Part shown: one piece after another, positions 36,389-48,304 of the stretch | Position numbering within the stretch: position 1 is the stretch's first letter | Layout: each line of letters begins with the position of its first letter | Source: Musa acuminata AAA Group | Taxonomy: Eukaryota; Streptophyta; Magnoliopsida; Zingiberales; Musaceae | Direction of reading: 5' to 3' | NCBI RefSeq assembly: GCF_036884655.1 | Contig: NC_088359.1 | Span: 16,800,001 to 16,864,000, forward strand | Length of the DNA: 64,000 bases | Made by a program: the position numbers and the translations under genes | The notes under the pieces: model-generated | What the model was told of the DNA's origin: nothing | The model's database searches: none | The model's input: only the letters and a program-made list of their open reading frames with translations

Positions 36389-36889
36389 CCCCTCAAATCT
36401 CAGCTGAGATAACAACTTTTGAGAAGCAATTTGATTGAGAAAAAAAGTCTTAGAAATTCTTAGCAAGTCTTATTTTCAATTTGTTAGAGAGTTCTCCTCA
36501 TTCTTTCTTGCTGAAATTTTGTAAGAGGTTGAACTGCATGTAAAAGGTTGTAAGAGGGGTATTTACCCTTCCATTTCAAGAGATTTGCTAGTGGAAGGTG
36601 GGAGCCTCATCGAAGAGGGGCCTCGCAAGTGGAGTAGGTCATTTGACCGAACCACTCTAAAATCGGCGTCATCCTTGGTTTGCATTTTATTATTGCCATT
36701 TACATTATTGCACACCTTCTTACATGCTTTAGTTCCTTATTACCTTTGCTGCACAACTTTAAGAATACGCCTTCAAGTTAAGCTTTTCAAGTTTCGTTCT
36801 TTTCGTACGAAAGTTTTGTCGAAATCATTGTTTTAATCCGCTGCACTAATTCACCCCCCCCCTCTTAGTGCCGCTCCGATCCTAACAAT

Positions 36890-36901
36890 TGGTATCAGAG
36901 C
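36890..36901 (+). other. Primer-binding site of M1
   Basis: TGGTATCAGAGC lies 2 bp after the LTR. Confidence 0.94.
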
Positions 36902-36939
36902 AAGGCTCACTCTCATATTTGGTTTAATACCCAAGAGAG

Positions 36940-38522
36940 ATGGCTTACTCCGGCATGCATGAGGGACACTCTATCACACGTCCACCTATGTTTAATAGGT
37001 CGGATTACACGTATTGGAAGACTCGGATGAGGATCTTCCTCATTTCTATGGATTTCGAGCTTTGGACTATTGTTGAAAACGGATTTCAAAAATCTTCTCT
37101 TCCGATGAGCGAATGGAATGAATCGGAGAAGAAGGTTTTTGCTTTAAATGCAAAGGCTATGAATGCCTTGTTTTGTGCACTAGACAAAAATGAATTTAAT
37201 CGTGTTTCAATTTGTGATTCGGCTTTTGATATTTGGAGAACTCTTGAGGTCACTCATGAAGGCACTAGCCGAGTGAAAGAGTCCAAAATCAACATTCTTG
37301 TGCACTCTTACGAACTCTTCCGAATGAAACCAAGTGAGTCCATCGGAGACATGTACACCCGGTTTACGGATGTCATCAATGGACTCAAAGCTCTTGGTAA
37401 AGATTTTACTAACTTTGAACTAGTAACTAAAATCTTAAGATCCCTCCCTAAAAGTTGGGATCCAAAAGTTACGGCCATTCAAGAGGCCAAAGACCTTAAA
37501 ACATTCCCTCTTGAAGAACTCATTGGGTCTCTAATGACCTACGAAATGACATGTCAAGCTCATGACGAGCTTGAGAACCCCCTTCCAAAGAATAGGAAGG
37601 ATATGGCACTCACATCACAAGAAGACCACTTGAAAGGAACATCAAGTGATGAGGACAGTGACAATGACATTGCACTTTTGACTCCAAAATTTAAAAAATA
37701 TTTAAGAAAGAACAAATTTAAAAATAATACAAAAAATAAATTCGAACACAAGAAGGACCAAGTAATTTGCTATGAGTGCAAGAAACCGGGACACTACAAG
37801 AACGATTGTCCACAAGCCAAAAAGAAAGCATCAAAGAAGAAGGCGCTCAAGGCAACATGGGATGATTCAAGCACGTCCGAAGAAGAGGAGTCCAACACCG
37901 AGCAAGTTGCTCACTACGCCCTAATGGCCTTCGAAGAAGAGGTAACGGATTTAATTAATGCAGATTTACCTTATCATGAATTATTAAATGTCTTCCATGA
38001 GTTATTTGATGAATGTAAGACAATTAGTAAAAGTACAAAATGCTAAAAAAGGAGCATGATAGCCTTACTTGTGATCTTGATAAATTAAAAACTGAATATC
38101 ATGATAGTATAGCTCCATGTGCTAAATGCCATAATCTAGAAACTCTCCAAATTGAGAACTTGGTACTTAAAGATACCTTGAAGAAATTCGAGGTCGGTAG
38201 CAAGTCCTTAAACATGATCCTTACAAATAAGGGTCACGTTCCCAAAAGGAGTGGAATCGGATTTGTGAGAAGTACTCACCAAAATCCAACCACCTTTATT
38301 AAAGGTCCTATCTTACATGTTCAACACCAAAGCAATTGCAACTTTTGTTGCAAATATAGACATATAACTTACCAATGTCCATTCAAGAAAATTAGTCCGA
38401 ACAAATTGATTTGGGTTCCTAAAGGAACCATGATCAAGTCTATGCAACATGATAAACAAGTTAGATTAGTTTTTGAGGCACCCAAAAGTAAATGGGTACC
38501 TAAAAATAATTCCTTCTTGTAG
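36940..38522 (+). pseudogene. M1 gag, one frameshift
   Basis: ATG 36940 begins gag, with EGHSITRPPMFNRSDYTYWK near its start. The gag core spans about 37000-37560. The first CCHC knuckle (CYECKKPGHYKNDC) lies near 37770-37811. After a frameshift near 38040 a second knuckle (CNFCCKYRHITYQC) lies near 38339-38380. Two knuckles and a long C-terminal part fit Sirevirus gag. A TAG at 38520-38522 follows. The product would form the particle and bind RNA. Confidence 0.92.
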
Positions 38523-41500
38523 AAACATACACCATCACATGCTAGGAGCAAGAGATGGTATCTTGATAGTGGATGCTCAAGGCATATGACCGGAGATCCA
38601 TCCCAATTCTCTAAGCTCACTAGCATGGACGAAGGCTATGTCACCTTCGGAGACAACAACAAAGGCAAAATCATTGGCAAGGGAACCATAGGTAACAAAT
38701 CAAGTTTTTCCATTGATGATGTGTTACTAGTTGATGGATTGAAACATAATCTATTGAGCATTAGTCAATTATGCGATAAAGTCTATATCGTTAGATTTGA
38801 ATCAAATATGTGCATTATTGAAAAACCAAATCTTAACATGACTATGATTGCTTTAAAACAAAATAATGTCTATACCATCAATCTTGATGAACTAAGAAAT
38901 GAAATGTGTTTCTCCGCCGTAAATGATGATGCTTGGCTTTGGCATAGGAGATTAGGCCATGCAAGCATGAAAACAATATCTAAAATCTCATCTCAAGAAT
39001 TAGTCCGAGGGATTCCGAATATGAAGTTTATTAAGGATAAGGTATGCGATGCATGTCAACTAGGGAAACAAATAAAAACAAGCTTCAAACCAAAAAATCA
39101 AATTAGCACCACTAGACCATTACAATTGATCCATTTGGACTTATTTGGACCAATTGATACGACAAGTCTAAGTGGAAGCAAATATGCTTTTGTGATTGTG
39201 GATGACTACTCTAGATACACTTGGACCTATTTCTTAACTCACAAAAGTGATTGTTTCAAGTGCTTCTCTAAATTTTGTAAACTCACTCAAAACGCAAAAG
39301 GTTTCATGATTTCATCAATCCGGAGTGATCATGGTGGTGAATTTCAAAACCATGACTTTTAAAATTTTTGTGAAGTTAATGGATACAATCACAACTTCTC
39401 CACTCCAAGAAATCCCCAACAAAATGGAGTAGTTGAAAGAAAAAATAGAAACCTACAAGAAATGGTAAAAACTATGTTGAATGAACATAGTTTACCTAAG
39501 TACTTTTGGGCCGAAGCCGTAAATACGGCTTGCTACATCATGAATAGAGTCCTAATAAGACCATCCTTATCAAAAACTCCCTATGAATTATGGAATAACA
39601 AAAAACCAAACATCTCCTATTTTAAAGTTTTCGGTTGTAAATGCTTTATTTTAAATGAAAGGGATGCCTTAGGAAAATTTGATGCTAAATCCGATGAAGG
39701 CATCTTTCTTGGTTACTCTTCCGTTTCTAAAGCTTTTCGGGTTTTTAATAAAAGAACTTTAGTAATTGAAGAGTCTATTCATGTAGTTTTTAATGAAGTT
39801 TCAAATTTAAAGAAAAATGATTTTGATGATAATCTTGGTTTTGATAATTTGAATTTGAATGAACCCCCTCCTCAAAATAGCAACTTGGATGCACCTTCTT
39901 CCGAAATTTCCTTACCTAAGGAATGGAAGTATATAGATGCTCATCCAAAGGAGCTAATTATAGGGGATACATATAAAGGGGTTCAAACTCGTTCCTCTTT
40001 CAAGAATTTTTGTGCTAATGCCGCCTTCCTTTCTCAAATCGAACCTAAATGCATTGACGAGGCCATAAAAGATAATTTTTGGGTTATTGCAATGCAAGAG
40101 GAATTGAATCAATTTGAGAGGAATAAGGTATGGGAGCTTGTTCCTAGACCTAGTGACCATTTAGTCATTGGTACTAAATGGGTCTTTAGAAACAAGCAAG
40201 ACGAAAATGGTATCGTGGTTAGAAACAAGGCTAGATTAGTGGCCAAAGGTTTTAACCAAGAAGAAGGTATCGATTACGAAGAAACCTTCGCTCCCGTGGC
40301 TCGATTAGAAGCCATAAGAATGCTCCTTGCCTATGCTAGTAGTTATAATTTTAAACTATTTCAAATGGATGTCAAAAGTGCCTTCTTGAATGGTTTTATT
40401 TCCGAAGAAGTATATGTCGAACAACCTCCCGGATTTAAAAATTCTCTTCTTCCTAATCATGTATTCAAATTGACTAAGGCTCTCTATGGCTTGAAACAAG
40501 CCCCTAGAGATTGGTATGAAAGGCTTAGTTCCTTTCTTATTTTAAATAATTTTACCAAAGGCAAGGTTGATACTACATTGTTTATTAAACATTTTGAAAA
40601 GAATTTTCTTATTGTGCAAATTTATGTTGACGATATCATTTTTGGCTCTTCGGATGAATCACTATGTGAATCATTTGCCAAATCTATGAGTCATGAATTT
40701 GAAATGAGTTTAATGGGTGAATTAACTTTCTTTTTAGGATTACAAATCAAACAACTTAAGGATGGTATATTTCTTAACCAATCTAAATACACATTAGAAT
40801 TGTTAAAACGATTTAACATGGATAATTCAAAAGCAATAAACACTCCTATGAGTACTACAACTAAGTTAGATATGGATGAAAATAGTGAACATTTCGATCA
40901 AAAAACATATAGGGGAATGATAGGTAGTCTACTCTACCTCACCGCGACTAGACCGGATATTATGTTTAGTGTAGGACTTTGCGCTAGGTTTCAATCTAAT
41001 CCTAAATTATCTCATCTCAAAAGTGTTAAAAGAATATTTAGGTATCTTAAAGGAACTCCAAATTTAGGATTGTGGTATCCAAAATCTGAAAAATTTGATT
41101 TAATAGCTTATGCGGATGCCGATTTTGGCGGATGCAGGATAGATAGAAAAAGTACATCCGGAACATGCCAATTTTTAGGACATGCACTTGTTTCTTGGAC
41201 TTCCAAGAAACAAAATTCAGTTGCACTATCTACGGCAGAAGCCGAATACATTGCTGCAAGTGCATGCTGTGCACAAGTTGTTTGGATGAGAAATACATTA
41301 GAAGACTACGGAATTCACTTTAAAAATATTCTCATAAAATGTGATAATACTAGTGCCATATGTCTTACTAAGAATCCAATTCAGCACTCTAGAACTAAAC
41401 ACATTGACGTTAGGCATCATTTCATACGCGATCATGTCCTTAACAATGATGTTATTCTAGAATTCATTGACACAAAGCATCAATTAGCAGATATTTTTAC

Positions 41501-41576
41501 AAAAGCCTTAAATGAAGATCAATTTGAATTTATTAGAAGGGAACTAGGCATGTTAAATTGTCCCTTGGAGTAAGAC
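38523..41576 (+). pseudogene. M1 pol: protease, integrase, RT, RNase H
   Basis: The phase entered at 38040 continues to TAA 41574-41576, with one internal TAA at 39360-39362. Protease has DSG (WYLDSGCSRHMTG near 38560-38600). Integrase follows ([47 protein letters not shown]). RT spans about 40060-40900 with YVDD at 40623-40634. RNase H spans 41090-41530 ([27 protein letters not shown]). All catalytic motifs are present. Order and words place it in the SIRE/Maximus lineage. Only the upstream frameshift and two stops disable expression. Confidence 0.94.
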
Positions 41577-42114
41577 TTTTGAAAGGATTTTACAAAGAAT
41601 GTCTTATTCCTGTTCCGTTCGTTTGTGAATTTGATTTCATCTTCCTCTTTCGATTCCAAATGAGATATTAAAACTACAACTCAATGTCTCAACCTTTCCT
41701 TGCGTAAAAAAAAACCTCTGGAAATCAAGAAAGGGGGAAGAAAAGTTTTCTTTCCTCTTTCACGGCCAGCCAGCGGTGGCACCGCCAGAATCGGCGGTAG
41801 CACCGCCTGAGCGCTCGGGCGCCAGGCGGTGGCACCGCTTGTTCAGGCGGTGGCACCGCCCGAGAGCCCTTTATAACCCCAAAAGGTTAGGGCCGGTGGT
41901 GACACCGCCCCCAACCCGTGGATATCTTCCTCCAGCTCTCTCAAATTCTCTCAATCTCTCATTCTTCCTTCTACAAACCTTGGAGAAGGAATCTTGAGGG
42001 TCCAAACTCTCCATCATCTCAAATACAATCCATAAGGTAAAATCCTCCCTTCATTCTCTTCTTGTTTCACTTATTCATTACAAGTCTTATTTCTCTTATC
42101 ATTTTGTCTAGAAA
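41577..42114 (+). promoter_or_regulatory. Spacer before M1 third ORF with palindrome array and TATA-like box
   Basis: Palindromes of the LTR type (GGCGGTGGCACCGCC and variants) lie at 41772-41912. TTTATAA follows at 41870-41876, within CCCTTTATAACCCC, which resembles the LTR context CCTATAAATACCCC. The third-ORF ATG is 238 bp downstream of the box. S1 has the same array in the same place. Promoter activity is inferred. Confidence 0.55.
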
Positions 42115-43230
42115 ATGGCTCCTAAGAGATCAAAAGGGAAAAGGATTGATGGAGATTCATATGACCACACTCTTTTTAGATCCAAAGAAGACTCCCTTAG
42201 GTTTCCTAACTTTGAAACACGATATATCCATAAGGGAAAATACGTTGATCTTGATGAACTAGGAGATTTAGAACCTATTAGGTGGTGTGCTCATCTAGAG
42301 GCCCTACCTCTCTTACAAATAGATGAACCAATTTATCCTAGATTGGTAAAGCTCTTTTATGCAAATCTATGGGTAGATAACGATAGGCTAAGTTCCTACA
42401 TATTAGGAACCAAAATTAGGATTTCTGATCATTCCATTTGTGACCTACTTGGCATCACTGAAAAAGATAGGGGCTGCTATTTTAGAGCAAAATGGGATGT
42501 TAATATAATAGGAGCAACCTACGCCGAAGCTATCGAAACAATTTTTGCAAACTCAAACTTCGGTATAATACCCAAGAGTTGTGAACACTTACTACCTTTT
42601 AACTCTAAGGTTCTTCATCATATCATGACAAGCATACTATTCCCTAAACAATATCATCTTGATGAAATGAGTACACTAGAGATAAGCACTATGTATTGGA
42701 TCATGACCGGTCAACAAAACTGTTTTGGATACTCTATACGGCAACACATGCAGGACATTACAGCTAAAGATATTATGTTGCCATATGGGGGGTTAATCAC
42801 TAGATTTCTTCATGCCTATAACATTTGCATCCCACCCGATGAAGACACAATTCATAGTAATAGATATAACGTCATCAATAAAAATCTACTAAAGAGACTT
42901 AGGTGCATATTTAACAATGGGATATGGGTAAGGTAACCTAGAAGGACAGATCCTATTCCTCCACCAATAGAACAATCGGAAACACCAATTATCGTGGGAA
43001 ATGAATCTCCTCCTCCTAGTCCCTTTGATGCAGCACCTTCAGCTCCTGTTTCATCATCTGAAGGACTTATTATGGCAGAACTATCTCAGATCAAATTCCA
43101 ACAAGACCAACTCAAATCGCAGCAGGAACAAATTCAACTCCAGCAAATGGAAATTTTAAAGGAACTATGACAGCTAAATCAAAAAATAGATGTTATATAT
43201 CAGCACTATGGATTACCTCCTACGGATTGA
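42115..43230 (+). pseudogene. M1 third ORF, plant transposon-protein-like
   Basis: ATG 42115 to TGA 43228-43230 is 371 codons, with in-frame stops at 42934-42936 and 43168-43170. The N-terminus is basic (MAPKRSKGKR). The middle (about residues 60-260) has the pattern of the 'putative plant transposon protein' domain, with LLPFNSKVLHH, MYWIMTG and MLPYGGLITRFL. A proline-rich linker and a Q-rich, coiled-coil-like tail end it. Its function is unknown. Its place after pol is where SIRE-type elements carry env-like genes, but no signal peptide or membrane segment is seen. Length and sequence are conserved in S1 (10854-11963). Confidence 0.8.
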
Positions 43231-43859
43231 TGTATCTTTTTATTCTGCTCTTCATCTCATGCTCCAAACTGGTCGTCTTTTGAACAAACCCTGAACATCT
43301 GTTTTGTATTTAAATTCTGGATATATGTTTTTGGTTGAATGCTGATTTCTCTTTTTAAGCTGAATTCTAGATAAGTATTAATGAATGCTGGATTTGCGTG
43401 AATGCATGATGAGTTTCGAATTACCATGGGTTTGTATAGAAAGAAGAGGTTTGATAAAATGAATGCTAAATTTTTCTGTAAAATCGTATTCCTTTTTGTT
43501 GATGACAAAGGGGGAGAAAAGTGATGACTTATATAAGCTAGTGTGATATGAATGTCTTATGTGCCTTACATAATCTTTGAGAAATTCGCAAGATCACATA
43601 ATCATATTGAAAGCATGTCAAACATATCATTAAATTCATTAGACTTGAAATTTTTTTTTTCATCGAAGTTTCGTATTCACATTATGCTCAATGAGAATAG
43701 TGATAAGTTCTACGGTTAAAACTTATCGGTTCATGTTTGAATTCAATGGGATGAAATTCAAGTGTTTATTTTTTAACTTCTTATAATATGGCATGTAGAT
43801 AGGGGGAGTTATGTTTAACTCCGCCATCAATTGGTTGTCATCATCAAAAAGGGGGAGAT
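43231..43859 (+). other. M1 3' noncoding region with three polypurine tracts
   Basis: Tracts are AAAGGGGGAGAAAAG (43507-43521), ATAGGGGGAG (43799-43808) and AAAAAGGGGGAGAT (43846-43859). The last adjoins the LTR and should be the functional one. No gene is seen in this stretch. Confidence 0.8.
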
Positions 43860-45084
43860 TGTTGAATCTCGGATTTTGATGATAAAATCAATTGATGGGT
43901 TATTTGATCTAATCCATATTATTGAGTTAAGTGTGCAGGGTTAACTACGATAAACCAGAAAACACAAAGCAAGTATACCGGAGTCAAGTTCGATGGACGT
44001 TTAAGAGTTCGAAGAATCGTCGGAGATGCTGCCGGAACCAACCGAGAAGAAATCGGGAACCTGTCGGAATTTTCGGAAGTTCGCCGAAGAGATCGTCGGA
44101 GGTTCACGGAGATCAACGAGAAGGCTCGGCTACTCATTAAAGTCATCACAAGTTCGGGAGTGTGCTTGGAGCCCGTCGGAAGAAGTTCGTCGGAAAGCTC
44201 GCCGGAACAAGACTCGACGTTCGCGATAGAAAAACTTGTTTAGGAGGTGTTTTTTTGTTATGTAGTTAACTTGTAATTAGGATTAGGATTAAGAGATAAT
44301 CCTTTATCCTGGTTAGGGGCCAACTGGGCCTAAAATTAGACTTGGTTTGGGCTAAGTTTGAAGCCCAACCAGTCAACCAAAGAGTCTGGCGGTGGCGCTG
44401 CCAGACTGGGCGGTTGCACCGCCCAGCACCCGAGAGCTGGGCGGTGGCACCGCCCAGCACTGTCAGCGCCTGACACTGACAGGCGGTGGAACCGCCACTG
44501 ACAGACGGTAGCACCGCTAGCATCGGAAACTCCACGAGAATTCAAATTTGGATCCCAAATTTGAATCCTATTGAGGCCTATAAATACCCCTCAAATCTCA
44601 GCTGAGATAACAACTTTTGAGAAGCAATTTGATTGAGAAAAAAAGTCTTAGAAAGTCTTACCAAGTCTTGTTTTCATTTTGTTAGAGAGTTCTCCTCATT
44701 CTTTCTTGCTGAAATTTTGTAAGAGGTTGAACTGCTTGTAAAATGTTGTAAGAGGGGTATTTACCCTTCCATTTCAAGAGATTTGCTAGTGGAAGGTGGG
44801 AGCCTCATCGAAGAGGGGCCTCGCAAGTGGAGTAGGTCATTTGACCGAACCACTCTAAAATCGGCGTCATCCTTGGTTTGCATTTCATTATTGCCATTTA
44901 CATTATTGCACACCTTCTTACATGCTTTAGTTCCTTATTACCTTTGCTGCACAACTTTAAGAATACGCCTTCAAGTTAAGCTTTTCAAGTTTCGTTCTTT
45001 TCGTACGAAAGTTTTGTCGAAATCATTGTTTTAATCCGCTGCACTAATTCACCCCCCCCTCTTAGTGCCGCTCCGATCCTAACA
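43860..45084 (+). repeat. 3' LTR of M1 (1225 bp)
   Basis: Starts TGTTGAATCTCGG, ends GATCCTAACA, followed by CAAAT. It is very similar to the 5' LTR apart from a missing palindrome unit and scattered substitutions. Confidence 0.95.
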
Positions 45085-47295
45085 CAAATCATGCATAACA
45101 TGATCATACTTCTCCCCCTTTGTCATCAACAAAAAGGAGAAGTATCAACTATCAAATGTTTGGAAATACAAGTTCAACTCTTTGTATGATAAACATAATC
45201 TCCAGTTTTATCAATATGCAATTTTACTATCATCATAGATATGCAAGGTAGTAAGATAGCAAGTTCTACAACATACAAGCTAGCAAATTTTATAACATTT
45301 TAGAACATGCAAGCTAGCAGTTTTGAGATGTTCAAGAAGGCAACTCTTGCTTCTTGAAATATGCAAATTTATCAATTTTGCTAGATGTGCAAGTTAGCAT
45401 GTTTTGCTTCTTGAGATAGGCAAGATAGCACTTTTGCTTGAGATCGCAAGATAGCATTTCTTGCTTTTGTTGAGATAGCAACTTTTTGCTTCTTGAGATT
45501 GCAAGCTAGCAAGTTTGCCTCTTTTCGTGATGTGCATGCTAGAAATTCTTTCTCCCCCTTTGTCATTGGCAAAATGAGGAGAATAACAAAAAATAATAGT
45601 GTAATTCATCAATTTCAAATTATGACAAAAATAAAGTATCATTCTTTTTGCAATATGTCATAATTAAGATAAATCTTGAATTTAAATTTAATTCAAGTTA
45701 ATGCAATTTTAATCATGATTCTCATACACGATATGCCATACATCAAATACATTATCATAATAAAATCATAAGTATTGCATGCATCATTTCTGAATAAGCT
45801 AGCAACTTTACTTCCTAGAAAGTTTTTCTCCTTGCAATTTGTGAGCTAGCAAATTTTACACATGAAAGTTGGCAAGATTTTTGCATCTTTTTTAGATGAG
45901 CAAGCATTTTGCTTTTTCTTGAAAGATGCAAGCTAGCAAAATTTACTCCCCCTATGTCATTGTCAAATAGAAGGGAAGAATTTAATGTTGTGATTCTTTT
46001 CCCTTTACAATAATTTTGAATCATGACAAGGGTAAAGTATCAATCTTATTTCAATATGTTTGTGCATCATTATAGTTTCAATTTACAATATGCACAATTT
46101 TAAAACTTTACATTTTATTTTTCATGCATGATACCGAAATATAAAATCATCATTACATGCATGATTCCAAATCATTTCAAGCCATACAAGCCATAAATAC
46201 AAAGAAATTATGTCATGAAGGATAAGACCAATTAAATACTAAAAGACATGATTCATATAGTAAATCTCTTCTTTTAATAAAATGTCAAAACATTGTAGGT
46301 GTACAAAGAAGAGATCTTGAAAAAGAAATCTTAAGTAATTCCAAGAAATCGAGATCATGATTTTAATAAAACTCATTAAAATTTAAATCATCCAAATCAT
46401 CAAAAATATTTTCAAAATCATTTTCAAGAGATTCACAAAAGTGATACAAATATATTCATTAATCTCCTTTTTGGAAAAATCGATAAAGTAGAGAAATTTT
46501 TTTTAGGAGAAAGCTTTCCTCTTTTTAGTTTGTTTCATACAAGCATGCCTTTGTCCTTTTTATACCAAGAAAATATATATATCATCAATCGTTTAGGATT
46601 AAAAAATAAATTTCGTCATAAAAACCATCAAGCTCAATAAACTATAAATTACTTGAAAATCATCATGCATAATTTTGAAGTTTATTAAGCATGATCATTA
46701 TGCATGACATCAAAACATGGTTTCAAAATATTTAATATTTTCATTACATAATTACATCATTATGCATCATCGAAATTGATTTCATAAGGCATTTTTCTTT
46801 GTAGGTGAATCAACTTTTCATGCTTAGTTTTCTATACAAAAGCCATTCATCATCATTAAGCATTGTACCAAAACATTTATTAAAAGCAACAAGCATGATT
46901 TCATTGAGCGTTTTCAATCAAAGTCGGAAATCAATATGGAAATCAATATGATACACATTATTGTTTCTTTAGACAAAAGATTTGATTTATCTTTTTATGT
47001 GATTGATTTTATATAAGTATGCTCAAAATTTTCATATGAAACCCATCCAACAAAACTCGAAAAGCAATACAAAATCATCACAATACACATAATTGTTTAT
47101 ACCATACAAGAAATTTATCACTAGATTTAATTTTAACATTTTGTTCATTTATCAAAAAACATGTAATTTTCATGATTATTTTCAAAATTACTAGAATGAT
47201 AAGCATGATCCTAATTTTTTAGCATTTTCATTACACATGCAATTTTCAAGAAAAATAATTATTCTAAATAAAATTAAAATAACTCATGAAAAGCA
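45085..47295 (-). other. S2 internal noncoding DNA with degenerate repeats
   Basis: This very AT-rich stretch holds no gene. Around 45240-45960 a GCAAG(A/C)TAGCA word recurs about nine times, often followed by TTTTGCTTCTTGAGAT. Polypurine-like tracts (GACAAAGGGGGAG on the minus strand) recur near 45111-45125, 45551-45565 and 45945-45960. Pol and the third ORF would be expected in this part of a complete Sirevirus but are absent. Confidence 0.65.
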
Positions 47296-48255
47296 TTATG
47301 TAATTTTGAAATAAATTAAAGGCATTTTGATTACCTCATCGACAGAAACCGTTAAGGCATAGTTTGTCACCTCGCCTTTGTTAGATTGTCCTTCTTCTTC
47401 GGATGAGCTAATTTCGTCCAAGATTGCTTCCTTCTTCTTGCATTCATAGCAAGTAGTTGCGTTCTTTTTAAGTTTATTTTTGTTCTTCAATTTTTGTTTC
47501 ATTAACTTTTTAAATTTCTTTGTGAGTTCAAGTTCACCATCACTTAAGCTTATGCTTGAGTGGTCTTCAATTGTTCTAAGTACCATAGCCTTCCTATTCT
47601 TTGGAAGGTGGTTTTGTTCATCATGTTCATCATGTGCATTGTGCACTATTTCATATGTCATCAATGAACCGATAAATTCTTCAAGTGAAAAAATATTTAA
47701 ATCTTTTGTTTCTTGTATTGCCGTTACTTTCGATTCCTAATTCTTAGAAAGTGAGCATAAAACTTTACTAACAAGTTTAAAGTTCGAAAAAGTTTTACCA
47801 AGAGCTTTTAAACCATTGATGACATCCGTAAAACGGGTGTACATGTCAACAATGGTTTCGGTAGGCTTTATTCGAAAAAGTTTAAAATCATGCATTAAAA
47901 AATTAACTTTAGAATCCTTAACTTTGCTAGTGCCTTCGTGTGTGATTTCAAGAGTGTGCCAAATGTTGAAAGTTGTTTCGCACATAGAAACCCGATTAAA
48001 CACGTTTTTGTCTAAGGCGTAAAATAGAGCGTTCATAACTCTAGCATTTAAAGAAAAAGTCTTCTTCTCCAAATTATTCCAATCTTTCATTGGAAGAGAA
48101 GACCTTTTAAAATAGGATTTGACAATGTTCCATAAGTTCAAATCCAAAGAAAGCAAGAAAACTCTCATTCGAGTTTTCCAATATGTGTAGTCCATCCTAT
48201 TGAAAAAGGGAGGACAAATGAGAGAGTGACCCTCTTGAAAGCCGAAAAGAGCCAT
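47296..48255 (-). pseudogene. S2 gag with truncated zinc knuckle
   Basis: ATG 48255 starts a Sirevirus gag (ALFGFQEGHSLICPPFFNR). One stop (TAG at 47734-47736, tryptophan in M1) breaks it. The knuckle begins CYECKK but passes directly to an acidic serine-rich stretch (SSSEEE), so the His and last Cys of CCHC are missing. The frame ends near 47296. Confidence 0.85.
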
Positions 48256-48304
48256 TTCTCTTTGGGTGTTAAACCAAATAAGAAAATGAGGCTCTAATAT
48301 CAAT

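Larger units (their letters stand above)
35632..36887 (+). repeat. 5' LTR of M1 (1256 bp)
   Basis: Starts TGTTGAATCTCGG, ends GATCCTAACA. The palindrome array is at 36159-36320, the TATA box at 36381-36388 and a C-run at 36853-36862. It is about 30 bp longer than the 3' LTR, mainly through one extra palindrome unit. Confidence 0.95.
35632..45084 (+). mobile_element. M1: nearly intact Sirevirus-type copia element with a third ORF
   Basis: LTRs at 35632-36887 and 43860-45084 are flanked by TSD CAAAT (35627-35631 and 45085-45089). The element is 9453 bp. It carries gag, pol in copia order, a third ORF and three polypurine tracts. Defects are one frameshift and two stops in gag-pol and two stops in the third ORF. 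It is the only Sirevirus in the window that keeps pol. Confidence 0.96.

Noticed and set aside
35703..36407. Open frames in M1 LTRs (also 43919-44545)
   Set aside because: They lie wholly within the LTR upstream of or around the TATA box, on both strands, and carry no domain.
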